A model generated the notes under the pieces. That model ran no database searches. It saw only the letters and a program-made list of their open reading frames with translations, and was not told the DNA's origin. This document shows positions 1 to 8,000 of a stretch of 35,624 nucleotides of DNA, in pieces. The translations under genes were made by a program, and so were the position numbers. The stretch's first letter is position 1. The number at the start of each line of letters is the position of its first letter. The DNA is from JBBCJT01 sp037190665 (GTDB lineage Bacteria; Pseudomonadota; Alphaproteobacteria; Acetobacterales; Acetobacteraceae). Location: positions 1 through 35,624 of the forward strand of contig JBBCJT010000119.1 in NCBI GenBank assembly GCA_037190665.1, in the 5' to 3' direction.

Positions 1-1629
1 ACCGGCTGGGGCCAGACCAACGAGAGCCTGCGCGTGCTGACCGAGGGGCTGACGCCCGAGACGCGCGACTACCTGCAGCGCATCGGCAAGCAGACCCTCG
101 ATGCGGGCGATCTGCATCACCCGCACCTTTCCTTCACGGACGGCACCTATGACGGCCGCTATCTTTTCGCCAACGACAAGCTTAACACGCGCGTCTGCCG
201 CATCCGCCTCGACGTGATGAAGTGCGACAAGATCATCCAGCTGCCGAACCAGCACACGGTGCACGGGCTGCGCGTGCAGAAGTATCCGCGCACCGGCTAC
301 GTTTTCTGCAACGGCGAGGATGGCGTGCCGATCCCGAATGACGGGCGGGACATGGACAAGCCGGAGACCTACCGTTCCATCTTCTCGGCCGTGGACGGCG
401 ACACGATGCAGGTCGCCTGGCAGGTGATCGTGGACGGCAACCTCGACAACGTGGATGCCGACTACCAGGGCAAGTACGCCTTCGCCACCTGCTACAATTC
501 CGAAGGCGGCGTGACGCTCGCCGAGATGATGGCGAACGAGCAGGACTGGATCGTCATCTTCAACATCAAGCGGATCGAGGACGCGGTGAAGGCCGGCCAG
601 GCGCAGACGATCGGCGGCGTGCCGGTGGTCGATGGCCGCAAGGGTTCGCCGTTCACGCGCTATGTCCCCGTTCCCAACAGCCCGCACGGCATCAACACCG
701 CGCCGGACGGCATCCACGTGGTGGCGAACGGCAAGCTCTCGCCTACCGTCACCGTGTTCGACGTCCGCAAGTTCGACGACCTGTTCGACGACAAGATCGA
801 GCCGCGGGCCACGGTGGTGGCGGAGCCGGAGCTCGGTCTCGGCCCGCTGCACACCGCCTTCGACGGCAAGGGCAACGCCTTCACCACGCTGTTCATCGAC
901 AGCCAGGTGGTGAAGTGGAACATCGAGGCGGCGAAGCGTGCCTTCGCCGGCCAGCGGGCCAACCCGATCGTCCAGAAGCTCGATGTCCACTATCAGCCCG
1001 GCCACAACCACACCTCCATGGGCCAGACCAAGGACGCGGACGGGAAGTGGCTGCTCAGCCTGAACAAGTTCTCCAAGGACCGCTTCCTCAACGTCGGTCC
1101 GTTGAAGCCGGAGAACGACCAGCTTATCGACATCTCGGGCGACCGCATGGTGCTCGTGCATGACGGTCCGAGCTTCGCGGAGCCGCACGACGCGACCATC
1201 GTCCACCGCTCCAAGATCAACCCGGTGCATGTCTGGAAGCGCGACGACCCGTTCTTCGCCGAGACCGTACGTCAGGCCCAGGCGGATGGCGTAAACCTGC
1301 TCGAGGACAACAAGGTCGTGCGCGACGGCGGCAAGGTGCGCGTCTACATGACGTCTCAGGCGCCGCAGTTCGGGCTGGAGAAGTTCGAGGTCAATCAGGG
1401 CGACGAGGTGACGGTGTTCGTCACCAACATCGACGAGGTAGAGGACCTGACCCACGGCTTCGGCATCGTCAACTACTGCGTCAACATGGAAGTCGCGCCG
1501 CAGGCCACCGCGTCCGTGACCTTCAAGGCCGAACGGCCGGGCGTGCACTGGTACTACTGCTCATGGTTCTGCCATGCGATGCACATGGAGATGAAGGGGC
1601 GGATGCTGGTGTCGCCGCGCAGCGCGTGA
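1..1629 (+). CDS. nosZ: Nitrous-oxide reductase NosZ, C-terminal 542 residues (5' partial)
   Basis: The reading frame is open from base 1, so the signal peptide and roughly the first 90-100 residues lie outside the window. NosZ is the periplasmic multicopper enzyme that reduces N2O to N2. All expected copper ligands visible here are intact. The CuZ histidines lie in DLHHPHLS (fragment H39, H40), HTVHGLR (H88), NSPHGIN, GPLHTAF, GHNHTSM and EPHDAT. The C-terminal cupredoxin domain has DLTHGF (H485) and the CuA motif C520-x-W522-x-C524-x3-H528-x2-M531. Spacing between these ligands equals that of the Pseudomonas stutzeri enzyme. The sequence resembles clade I (Tat-exported, alphaproteobacterial) NosZ, but the Tat signal itself cannot be seen. 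The stop codon overlaps the nosD start by 4 nt. nosR, if present, would be upstream of the window. Confidence 0.98.
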   Translation, partial: TGWGQTNESLRVLTEGLTPETRDYLQRIGKQTLDAGDLHHPHLSFTDGTYDGRYLFANDKLNTRVCRIRLDVMKCDKIIQLPNQHTVHGLRVQKYPRTGYVFCNGEDGVPIPNDGRDMDKPETYRSIFSAVDGDTMQVAWQVIVDGNLDNVDADYQGKYAFATCYNSEGGVTLAEMMANEQDWIVIFNIKRIEDAVKAGQAQTIGGVPVVDGRKGSPFTRYVPVPNSPHGINTAPDGIHVVANGKLSPTVTVFDVRKFDDLFDDKIEPRATVVAEPELGLGPLHTAFDGKGNAFTTLFIDSQVVKWNIEAAKRAFAGQRANPIVQKLDVHYQPGHNHTSMGQTKDADGKWLLSLNKFSKDRFLNVGPLKPENDQLIDISGDRMVLVHDGPSFAEPHDATIVHRSKINPVHVWKRDDPFFAETVRQAQADGVNLLEDNKVVRDGGKVRVYMTSQAPQFGLEKFEVNQGDEVTVFVTNIDEVEDLTHGFGIVNYCVNMEVAPQATASVTFKAERPGVHWYYCSWFCHAMHMEMKGRMLVSPRSA

Positions 1630-2969
1630 CATCCGCGCGCATCCTCGCCGGTCTGTTGCTGGTGGTGGCGGCGCATGCCGCCGCCACGCCGGGGGTCGCT
1701 CCCGGCGAGGATGTGCAGGCGGCGGTCGCCGCGGCGGAGCCGGGCAGCACGATCGAGTTGCTGCCCGGGATCCATCGCGGCCCCGTCCGCCTTGATCGTG
1801 CCGTCGCGCTCGTGGGGCGCGACGGTGCCGTGCTGGAGGCCGGCGGCCACGGCAGCGTCGTGTGGGTGACGGCCGAGGGCGCCTCGGTGCGGAACCTCGT
1901 GCTGCGCGGCTCCGGCTCCGACCTCGTCGCCATGGACAGCGGCGTCTACCTCGCCCGCACGGCGCGCGGCGCGCGCGTGGAGGGCAACCGGATGGAGGGG
2001 AACCTGTTCGGCGTCTATGTCCACGGCGCCGCCGATGCCGTGGTGCGCGGCAACGTCATCAACGGCCGCAGCGGCGGGCGGACCTCCGAACACGGCAACG
2101 GCGTGAACGTGTGGAACGCGCCGGGCGCGCGGGTGGAAGGCAACGACATCCGCCATGGGCGCGACGGCATCTACATCACCGCCAGCCGGCAGAACGTCTT
2201 CTCGGGCAACCGCTTCCGCGACCTGCGCTTCGCCATTCACTACATGTATGCGGACAACAGCGAGGTGAGCGGCAACGCCTCCCTCGGCAATCATATCGGC
2301 TACGCCATCATGCACTCGCAGAACCTGCGCGTGACCGGCAATCTCTCGGACGGAGACCGGGACCACGGGCTGCTGTTCAATTACGCGAACCGCTCCGAGA
2401 TCATCGGCAATCACGTGCGTGGCAGGGCCGCGACACCGGATACGCGCGAGCCGGCGGAAGCAGGGGACCGCGAGCACGCCGTCCCCGTGGATGCCGACGA
2501 CAGCTTCGCGCGGCCCGGCAAGTGCGTCTTCATCTACAACTCCAACCGCAACCGCTTCAGCGGCAACCGCTTCGAGGGTTGCGGCATCGGCGTGCATTTC
2601 ACCGCCGGATCGGAAGGCAATATCATCACCGGCAACGCCTTCATCGGGAACCGTACCCAGGTGAAGTATGTCGGCACGCGCCATCTCGACTGGTCGCGCG
2701 ACGGCAAGGGCAACTACTGGTCCGACAACCCCGCCTTCGATCTCGACCGCGACGGCATCGCCGATGCCGCCTACCGGCCGAACGATCTGGTGGACCGCGT
2801 GCTGTGGACCGCGCCGCGCGCGAAGATCCTGCTGAACAGCCCGGCGGTGCAGGTGCTGCGCTGGGCGCAGTCGCAGTTCCCAGCCATCCTGCCCGGCGGG
2901 CTGGTGGACAGCCATCCGCTCGCCGTCGCGCCACCCTCGCCCGACGCCGCGCCGGAGTGGCAGCCATGA
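1626..2969 (+). CDS. nosD: NosD, periplasmic copper-sulfur cluster assembly protein
   Basis: A 447-residue protein starting at a GTG that overlaps the nosZ stop (GTGA, 1626-1629). This start gives a Sec signal peptide directly (hydrophobic ILAGLLLVVAAHAAA); an in-frame upstream start at 1563 would bury it inside nosZ. The body is a parallel beta-helix of the CASH / NosD type, with many repeats of the form N-x-(F/I)-x-G-N, such as GNVINGRSGG, GNDIRHGRDGIYI and GNRFRDLRFAIHYMY. Family knowledge: NosD works with the NosFY ABC transporter to provide sulfur for the CuZ centre of NosZ. It is the second gene of a tightly coupled operon and its stop overlaps the nosF start. Confidence 0.96.
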   Translation: MTSARILAGLLLVVAAHAAATPGVAPGEDVQAAVAAAEPGSTIELLPGIHRGPVRLDRAVALVGRDGAVLEAGGHGSVVWVTAEGASVRNLVLRGSGSDLVAMDSGVYLARTARGARVEGNRMEGNLFGVYVHGAADAVVRGNVINGRSGGRTSEHGNGVNVWNAPGARVEGNDIRHGRDGIYITASRQNVFSGNRFRDLRFAIHYMYADNSEVSGNASLGNHIGYAIMHSQNLRVTGNLSDGDRDHGLLFNYANRSEIIGNHVRGRAATPDTREPAEAGDREHAVPVDADDSFARPGKCVFIYNSNRNRFSGNRFEGCGIGVHFTAGSEGNIITGNAFIGNRTQVKYVGTRHLDWSRDGKGNYWSDNPAFDLDRDGIADAAYRPNDLVDRVLWTAPRAKILLNSPAVQVLRWAQSQFPAILPGGLVDSHPLAVAPPSPDAAPEWQP

Positions 2970-3898
2970 GGGCGGATGCTTCCTCGCTGGTGCTGGATCA
3001 GGTGGCCAAGCGCTACGGCAGGGTCGAGGCCGTGCGCGGCGTCTCCTTCACGCTGCCGCAGGGCGTGCTGGCGGCGCTGGTCGGCCATAACGGCGCCGGC
3101 AAGACGACGCTGATGAAGATGATGCTCGGACTGGCCCGCCCCACGGGAGGGCAGTTGCGGGTGCTCGGCCACGACCCCGCCGCCGGTATGGCAGAGGCGC
3201 GGCGGCAGATCGGCTGGCTGCCCGAGACGGTCACCTTCAACGGCGCGCTGACCGGCCGCGAGATCATCCGCTTCCTCGCCCGCCTGAAGGGCGAAGCCCC
3301 CCCGGCGGCGGACGGGTTGCTGGAGCGCGTCGGCCTCGGCGCGGCGGCCTCACGCGCCATCGGCACCTACTCCAAGGGCATGCGCCAGCGCCTCGGCCTC
3401 GCGCAGGCGCTGCTCGGCGAACCGCGCCTGCTGCTGCTGGACGAACCGACGACCGGGCTCGACCCGGAGGTTCGCCAGGAGTTCTGGGCCATCCTCGCCG
3501 AGTTCGCCACGCGCGGGACCACGATCCTGCTCTCCTCCCACGCGCTCGAGGAACTCGCGGGCAAGGTCGCGCGGGTGATCATCCTCGACCGGGGCCGCAT
3601 GGTCGCCGACGGCACGATCGACGAGCTGCGCCGCCTCGCGCGCCTGCCCGTGCGGATGCGCGTGACGCTGCCCGCCGATGCACCGCGCGACTGGATTCCG
3701 GAAGGCGCGTCCATGGCGCGTCAGGAGGACGGGCGGTGCGTCGTGGACCTGTCCTGCGCCGCCGAGGAGAAGATGGCGATGCTGCGCCGGATCACCGCCG
3801 TGAGCGGCGCCACCGACCTCGACCTGCTGCCGCCGACGCTCGACGAGCTTTACGCACATTTCCTGCACGATCGCGCGGGTGCGGAGGCTCGGCCATGA
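2966..3898 (+). CDS. nosF: NosF, ABC transporter ATPase for NosZ maturation
   Basis: A 310-residue cytoplasmic ATPase, about the usual NosF length. The ATG sits in an ATGA overlap with the nosD stop. Walker A is GHNGAGKTT (residues 40-48), the signature motif is the divergent YSKGMRQR (135-142) and Walker B plus catalytic Glu is LLLLDEP (155-161). A SSHALEEL stretch carries the switch histidine. The C-terminal part (after about residue 225) is the extra domain common in transporters of this CcmA-like class. It should pair with NosY and couple ATP hydrolysis to export of the sulfur species used by NosD. The next gene overlaps by 4 nt, so coordinated translation is expected. Confidence 0.97.
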   Translation: MRADASSLVLDQVAKRYGRVEAVRGVSFTLPQGVLAALVGHNGAGKTTLMKMMLGLARPTGGQLRVLGHDPAAGMAEARRQIGWLPETVTFNGALTGREIIRFLARLKGEAPPAADGLLERVGLGAAASRAIGTYSKGMRQRLGLAQALLGEPRLLLLDEPTTGLDPEVRQEFWAILAEFATRGTTILLSSHALEELAGKVARVIILDRGRMVADGTIDELRRLARLPVRMRVTLPADAPRDWIPEGASMARQEDGRCVVDLSCAAEEKMAMLRRITAVSGATDLDLLPPTLDELYAHFLHDRAGAEARP

Positions 3899-4725
3899 AG
3901 GGGCTGCTGCTGGTCGCGGGCAAGGAGATCCGCGAGGGCATGCGCAACCGCTGGGTCGTGGCGGCGACGCTGCTGCTGGCCGCACTGGCGCTGACGCTCG
4001 CCTTCCTCGGCGCGGCGCCCGCCGGGCGCGTCGGCGCCGGGGCGCTGGAAGTGGTGGTGGTCAGCCTCTCCAGCCTGTCGATCTTCCTGCTGCCGCTGAT
4101 CGCGCTGCTGATCTCCCACGACGCGATCGTCGGCGAGATGGAGCGCGGCACCATGCTGCTGCTGCTGAGCTATCCGCTCAGCCGCTGGCAGGTCGTGCTC
4201 GGCAAGTTCCTCGGCCATGTCGCCATCCTCGGGGCCGCGACGCTCATCGGCTACGGCGCGGCGGCCGTGGCGCTTGCCATGGCGGGCGAGGCGATCGACC
4301 CGGAGAGCTGGCGCGCCTTCGCCGGCATGATCGGGTCCACCGTGCTGCTTGGGGCCGCTTTCGTGGCGCTGGGTACGTTCGTCAGCGCCATGGTGCAGGC
4401 GCGCGGCACGGCCGCCGGCATCGCGGTCGGGCTCTGGCTGCTCTCGGTGCTGATCTGGGATATGGCGCTGCTCGGTCTGCTGGTCGCGGATCAGGGACAG
4501 ACCATCGGTTCGACGACGCTCGATGCGCTGCTGCTGCTCAACCCGGCGGATGCCTACCGGCTGTTCAACCTCGCGGGCTTGCCGAATGTCGGCCAGCTCT
4601 CGGGCATGGGGGGCATCGCGGGCGGTACCGGGCTGACCGCGCCGACGCTGCTGGCCGCCCTCGCCGCATGGGTGCTGACCCCGCTGCTCGCCGCCGTCGC
4701 CGTCTTCGCGCGGAGGGAGTTGTGA
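3895..4725 (+). CDS. nosY: NosY, ABC transporter permease for NosZ maturation
   Basis: A 276-residue integral membrane protein, the standard length for NosY, starting at the ATG of an ATGA overlap with nosF. The N-terminus GLLLVAGKEIREGMRNRW is the typical amphipathic entry helix of ABC-2 type permeases. About six hydrophobic segments follow, including WVVAATLLLAALALTLAFL near residue 20 and a final segment ending in VAVFARREL. A cytoplasmic loop SHDAIVGEMERGTM (coupling region of ABC-2 permeases) lies near residue 80. It is expected to form the NosFY transporter in the inner membrane. The nosL GTG start overlaps its stop. Confidence 0.96.
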   Translation: MKGLLLVAGKEIREGMRNRWVVAATLLLAALALTLAFLGAAPAGRVGAGALEVVVVSLSSLSIFLLPLIALLISHDAIVGEMERGTMLLLLSYPLSRWQVVLGKFLGHVAILGAATLIGYGAAAVALAMAGEAIDPESWRAFAGMIGSTVLLGAAFVALGTFVSAMVQARGTAAGIAVGLWLLSVLIWDMALLGLLVADQGQTIGSTTLDALLLLNPADAYRLFNLAGLPNVGQLSGMGGIAGGTGLTAPTLLAALAAWVLTPLLAAVAVFARREL

Positions 4726-5267
4726 GGCCCCTGCTTCCGGCGCTCGGCCTGCTTGCCGTCCTGTTCGCCAGTGGCTGCGACGGCCGGGACAGCGCCGCCG
4801 CCCCGCCGCCGCCCGCCACGCTCACCGCACAGGCGATCGGCCATTTCTGCGGGATGGCGCTGACCGAGCACCCGGGGCCCAAGGGACAGATCCTGCTGCG
4901 CGGCACCGACAAGCCGGTCTGGTTCTCTTCGGCGCGCGACACCATCGCGTTCACGATGCTGGCCGAGGAGGCGAAGACACTGCGCGCGATCTATGTCTCC
5001 GACATGGGTCGGGCCGAGACATGGGAACAGCCCGGCGCGACCAACTGGGTCGAGGCGCGGCAGGCCCATTTCGTGATCGGCAGCAGCCGGCGTGGCGGGA
5101 TGGGTGCGGCGGAAGCGGTGCCGTTCGCCGAGCGCGAAGCGGCCGACCGCTTCGCCACCGAGCATGGCGGCCGCGTCGTCGGCTTCAAGCAGATCCCTGC
5201 CGAGTGGGTGCTCGGCGAAGACGACGCACCGGCAACGCCGCCTGCCGAGCCTACCCACGGACACTGA
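4722..5267 (+). CDS. nosL: NosL, outer-membrane-type copper chaperone lipoprotein
   Basis: A 181-residue lipoprotein precursor starting at GTG within a GTGA overlap with nosY. The signal peptide LLPALGLLAVLFASGC ends in a lipobox with the lipidated Cys19. The mature part contains the NosL hallmark HFCGMALTEHPGPKGQI, with the conserved CGM (Cys and Met as Cu(I) ligands), followed by the WFSSARDTIAF region. Family knowledge: NosL binds Cu(I) and delivers copper to apo-NosZ. It is separated by only 13 bp from nosX, so it belongs to the same operon. Confidence 0.96.
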   Translation: MRPLLPALGLLAVLFASGCDGRDSAAAPPPPATLTAQAIGHFCGMALTEHPGPKGQILLRGTDKPVWFSSARDTIAFTMLAEEAKTLRAIYVSDMGRAETWEQPGATNWVEARQAHFVIGSSRRGGMGAAEAVPFAEREAADRFATEHGGRVVGFKQIPAEWVLGEDDAPATPPAEPTHGH

Positions 5268-5280
5268 GCGACAGGCACAC

Positions 5281-6303
5281 ATGCAGCATCGTCCGACCCG
5301 CCGTCGTGTCCTCGCCATCGCCGCCATCGCGGCGGGGCTGCCATTGCCCGGCGTGACGAAGGAAGCCTCGGCCGCGCCGCTGGTCACCTGGACGGGGCAG
5401 GTCCTCGGCACGGTCGGCACCATCACCCTGCGGCATCCGGATCGCGTGGCGGCGGAACGCATCGTCGCCCGGTCGGTGGCTGAACTGCACCGGCTGGAGG
5501 CGCTGTTCAGCCTCTATCGGCAGGACAGCCTGCTGGTCGAACTGAACCGGCGCGGCGTGCTGGATGCGCCGCCACCGGAGATGCGGCAGATCCTGCAAGC
5601 CGCACTGCGCGTCGCGCGGCTGACCGGCGGCGCGTTCGACCCGACGGTGCAGCCGCTATGGCAGCTCTACCGGACGCATTTCGCGGAGCGCGGCGCCGAC
5701 CCGGCGGGACCGCCGGCGGAGGTCGTGGAGGAGGCGCTGCGCCGCGTCGGCCACCAGCATCTGCATGTGGGCCGCGATGCCATTGTCTTCGCGCAGCGCG
5801 GCATGGCCGTGACGCTCAACGGCATCGCGCAGGGCTACATCACCGACCGCGTGGTGGGATTGCTGCGGGCGGAAGGCGTCGCCCACACGCTCGTCGATCT
5901 GGGCGAGGCGCGCGCGACCGGCGTGCACTCCGCCGAGCGCCCCTGGCGCGTCGCACTGCAGGACCCCGCCGCGCCGGATCGCCCGTGGAAGACGCTCGAC
6001 CTCACCGACCGCGCGCTTGCCTCCTCCGGCGATGACGGTTTCGTCTTCGACGCGGCCGGACGCTTCACGCACATCCTCGATCCGGCCACGGCGCGAAGCC
6101 CGCGGCGGTATCGGGCGGTCTCCGTCGTTGCACCGGACGCGACCATGGCGGATGCGCTGTCCACCGCCGCCGCGCTGATGCCCGAAGACGCCATCGCCGC
6201 CACGCTGCGGGAACTGCCGATGGTGGAAGCGCATATCCTGCGCCACGACTCGTCGTCTCTTGTGCTCGCCGGACGCGCCGCCCCCCTGCCCTCGCCGGGC
6301 TGA
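5281..6303 (+). CDS. nosX: NosX, ApbE-type FAD:protein FMN transferase
   Basis: A 340-residue periplasmic flavin transferase. A twin-arginine signal is visible (TRRRVLAIAAIAAGLPLPG, residues 6-24), which favours the ATG at 5281 over longer in-frame starts inside nosL. ApbE features appear in order: the VLGTVGTITL entry strand, GGAFDPTVQPLW, LNGIAQGYITDR, LVDLGEARATG, ASSGDDG, FTHILDPATARSP and PDATMADALSTAAALMP. In denitrifiers NosX covalently attaches FMN to a threonine of NosR, which feeds electrons to NosZ. In LVDLGEARA a Glu replaces one residue of the LxNxGGD motif of most ApbE proteins, a variant seen in NosX-like members. It is the last recognisable gene of the nos operon. Confidence 0.94.
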   Translation: MQHRPTRRRVLAIAAIAAGLPLPGVTKEASAAPLVTWTGQVLGTVGTITLRHPDRVAAERIVARSVAELHRLEALFSLYRQDSLLVELNRRGVLDAPPPEMRQILQAALRVARLTGGAFDPTVQPLWQLYRTHFAERGADPAGPPAEVVEEALRRVGHQHLHVGRDAIVFAQRGMAVTLNGIAQGYITDRVVGLLRAEGVAHTLVDLGEARATGVHSAERPWRVALQDPAAPDRPWKTLDLTDRALASSGDDGFVFDAAGRFTHILDPATARSPRRYRAVSVVAPDATMADALSTAAALMPEDAIAATLRELPMVEAHILRHDSSSLVLAGRAAPLPSPG

Positions 6304-7047
6304 GCGTTCCGCCTCTCGGCTGACCCGGCAGGCCCCGGAAGCGGCGCCGCCCCTCTCGCGCAGTCGGGGTTTTGCAGAAAGGGCTGCTGGCATTCACCCC
6401 TCTGGATCAGGTGGACAAGCGGCGGGGGAAATTCGTGGTGCAGCTGGAGATCTTCCAGAAGGTCCGCGACCGCGAAGGCGGGCGCCATCGCCGGAAAATG
6501 AACCGCGTTCGGACGGCCGGGCTGGTGGAGCTGCGCCCGCTGCAGCGGGTCAGCGAATACGCGCTGCCGGACGGAGAGTTGAAGGAGGCGTTGTAGCCGG
6601 AGGGATGCGGCACGTCCCGCCGCGGCAAGGCCCGAGGGCCAGGCCGGTCTCGCTACACCGTCTCGCGGACCCGGCTACACCTGAAATATGGCTCCTCCGC
6701 GCCCCTGGCTCCACCACCATCCACGACTCCTGCTTTGGGAGGCGATTGGGGACGTTTGAGGACGGGCCGCGCGGCGGCTCCTCCGCCGCCCGCACGACGG
6801 CACCGGCCTGCACGGCCCGGAAAATGGCTTGCACTTCTGAGGTACGGAGCGGGCGGTCCGGGAGCCCGGGAACCATCAAAGCATGCTCGCAGAAATCCCC
6901 TCGCCCGCCCGGTGGAGTGGGAGGGGCCCCGCGCTTGCGCGGGAGGGTGAGGACCTCTGCGCGAAGGCGACACCTCGTCGTGATGCTGGCGGGGCCCATC
7001 CTACGCGCGGATGCCGACCGGAATGCCATCGGCAAGGCTGGGCGGTA
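6304..7047. other. Gene-poor 744-bp region between nosX and zur
   Basis: I recognise no established gene here. One short open frame on the plus strand (6372-6596, 74 codons) starts FTPLDQVDKRRGKFVVQLEI after a few residues. It is rich in Arg/Lys, ends with a stop just before a GGAGGG, and has no good ribosome site or family signature, so it is an unproven hypothetical or a decayed remnant. The stretch from about 6620 to 6890 shows no coding signal that I trust. A GC-rich hairpin cluster at 6899-6952 lies downstream of zur. Confidence 0.5.
6899..6952. repeat. GC-rich nested hairpin, REP-like or terminator of zur
   Basis: An inner perfect 7-bp stem (6928-6934 with 6937-6943, CCCGCGC / GCGCGGG, two-base loop) sits inside an outer pairing of CCTCGCCC (6899-6906) with GGGTGAGG (6945-6952, one G-T pair). 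It lies about 95 bp beyond the zur stop on the zur transcript side. It has no U tract. It could be a terminator, an mRNA-stabilising structure or a dispersed intergenic repeat. Confidence 0.45.
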
Positions 7048-7515
7048 TCAGGCCATCTGCCGCTTGGCGCAGCGCGCGCAGGTTCCTTCCACCTCCACCG
7101 TCGCGCGTGCGGGGCGGAAGCCCGCCGCGCTCGCCGCCTTGGCGATCGCATGCGCCACGGCGTGGTCGTCCAGCTCCGTCACAGCATGGCAGGTGCTGCA
7201 GACGAGGAGCTGCGCCGGATGGGCGTGGCCTTCGTGGTCGTGCGCCGCACCGCAGGCGACGAAGGCGTTCAGCCGCTCCACCTTGTGGACCAGCCCCTGC
7301 TCCACGAGGAAGTCGAGCGCGCGGTAGACGGTGGGCGGCGCGGCCCCGGCGCGGGACTGTTTCAGCCGGTCGAGCAGCGCATAGGCGCCCACCGGCTGGC
7401 GCGCCTCCAGGATCAGGCCAAGCACGGCGCGGCGCAGCTCGGTCAGGTTGGCGCCGCGGGCAGCGCAGGCTGCCTCGGCCCGGTCGAGCGTGGTCGCGAT
7501 GTCGCTTCTGGCCAT
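7048..7515 (-). CDS. zur: Zur, zinc-responsive Fur-family repressor
   Basis: A 155-residue Fur-superfamily regulator. The winged-helix core APPTVYRALDFLVEQGLVHKV (split here: residues 59-79) matches Zur of enterobacteria more closely than Fur. Structural zinc cysteines are the pairs C106-x2-C109 (CSTC) and C146-x2-C149 (CARC); a His-rich stretch AHDHEGHAH lies at 91-99. I chose the ATG at 7515 because the distance to the first helix then equals that of E. coli Zur; an ATG at 7530 and longer frames are possible. It is divergent from hisI with only 44 bp between start codons. I see no clear palindromic Zur box there. Confidence 0.9.
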   Translation of the reverse strand: MARSDIATTLDRAEAACAARGANLTELRRAVLGLILEARQPVGAYALLDRLKQSRAGAAPPTVYRALDFLVEQGLVHKVERLNAFVACGAAHDHEGHAHPAQLLVCSTCHAVTELDDHAVAHAIAKAASAAGFRPARATVEVEGTCARCAKRQMA

Positions 7516-7559
7516 GCGGGGGTTTCCCATGTGGTGCGCCGGCTCCAATGTAGGGGCGC

Positions 7560-7985
7560 ATGAGCGAAATCGCGACCTACTCCCCCCCGCCCCCTGCCGC
7601 GATCGCCGCACTCGCCGCCATGGTGCGCTTCGACGCGCGCGGGCTGGTCCCGGCCATCACCCAGCAGCACGACACCGGCGAGGTGCTGATGATGGCCTGG
7701 ATGGACCGCGCAGCGCTTGCGGAAACGCTGTCCACCGGACGCGCCGTATACTTCTCCCGCAGCCGCAACGCGCTGTGGCGGAAAGGCGAGACGTCCGGCC
7801 AAGTGCAGCGCCTGGTGGACCTGCGGCTCGATTGCGACGGCGATACGGTGCTGTTGCTCGTCGACCAGACCGGCGTGGCCTGCCACACCGGCCGCCGGTC
7901 CTGCTTCTACGTCGCGATCCGCGACGGCGCGCCGGCCGAGATCACCCAGCCGGTCCGCGACCCGAAGGCGCTCTACGGCGCCTGA
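7560..7985 (+). CDS. hisI: HisI, phosphoribosyl-AMP cyclohydrolase
   Basis: A 141-residue protein catalysing the third step of histidine synthesis (hydrolytic ring opening of PR-AMP). All signature elements are present: RKGETSG near residue 75, DCDGD (D91, D93, D95; Mg site) and the zinc cysteines C92, C108 and C115 in DCDGD and ACHTGRRSC. It is a stand-alone HisI without a fused HisE domain, as is usual in alphaproteobacteria. The ATG at 7560 has only a weak GGGG upstream. It shares a 44-bp divergent promoter region with zur, and 15 bp separate it from the following M20 gene (ribosome site AAGGA), so those two may be co-transcribed. Confidence 0.96.
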   Translation: MSEIATYSPPPPAAIAALAAMVRFDARGLVPAITQQHDTGEVLMMAWMDRAALAETLSTGRAVYFSRSRNALWRKGETSGQVQRLVDLRLDCDGDTVLLLVDQTGVACHTGRRSCFYVAIRDGAPAEITQPVRDPKALYGA

Positions 7986-8000
7986 ACCCGAAGGAACCAC

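Noticed and set aside
1563..1625. Upstream in-frame start for nosD inside nosZ
   Set aside because: It would place 21 polar residues before the signal peptide; the GTG at 1626 gives a proper signal sequence and a 4-nt overlap like the other nos junctions.
6372..6596. 74-codon plus-strand frame after nosX as a gene
   Set aside because: No ribosome site, no recognised domain and biased Arg/Lys composition; described only within the gene-poor region.
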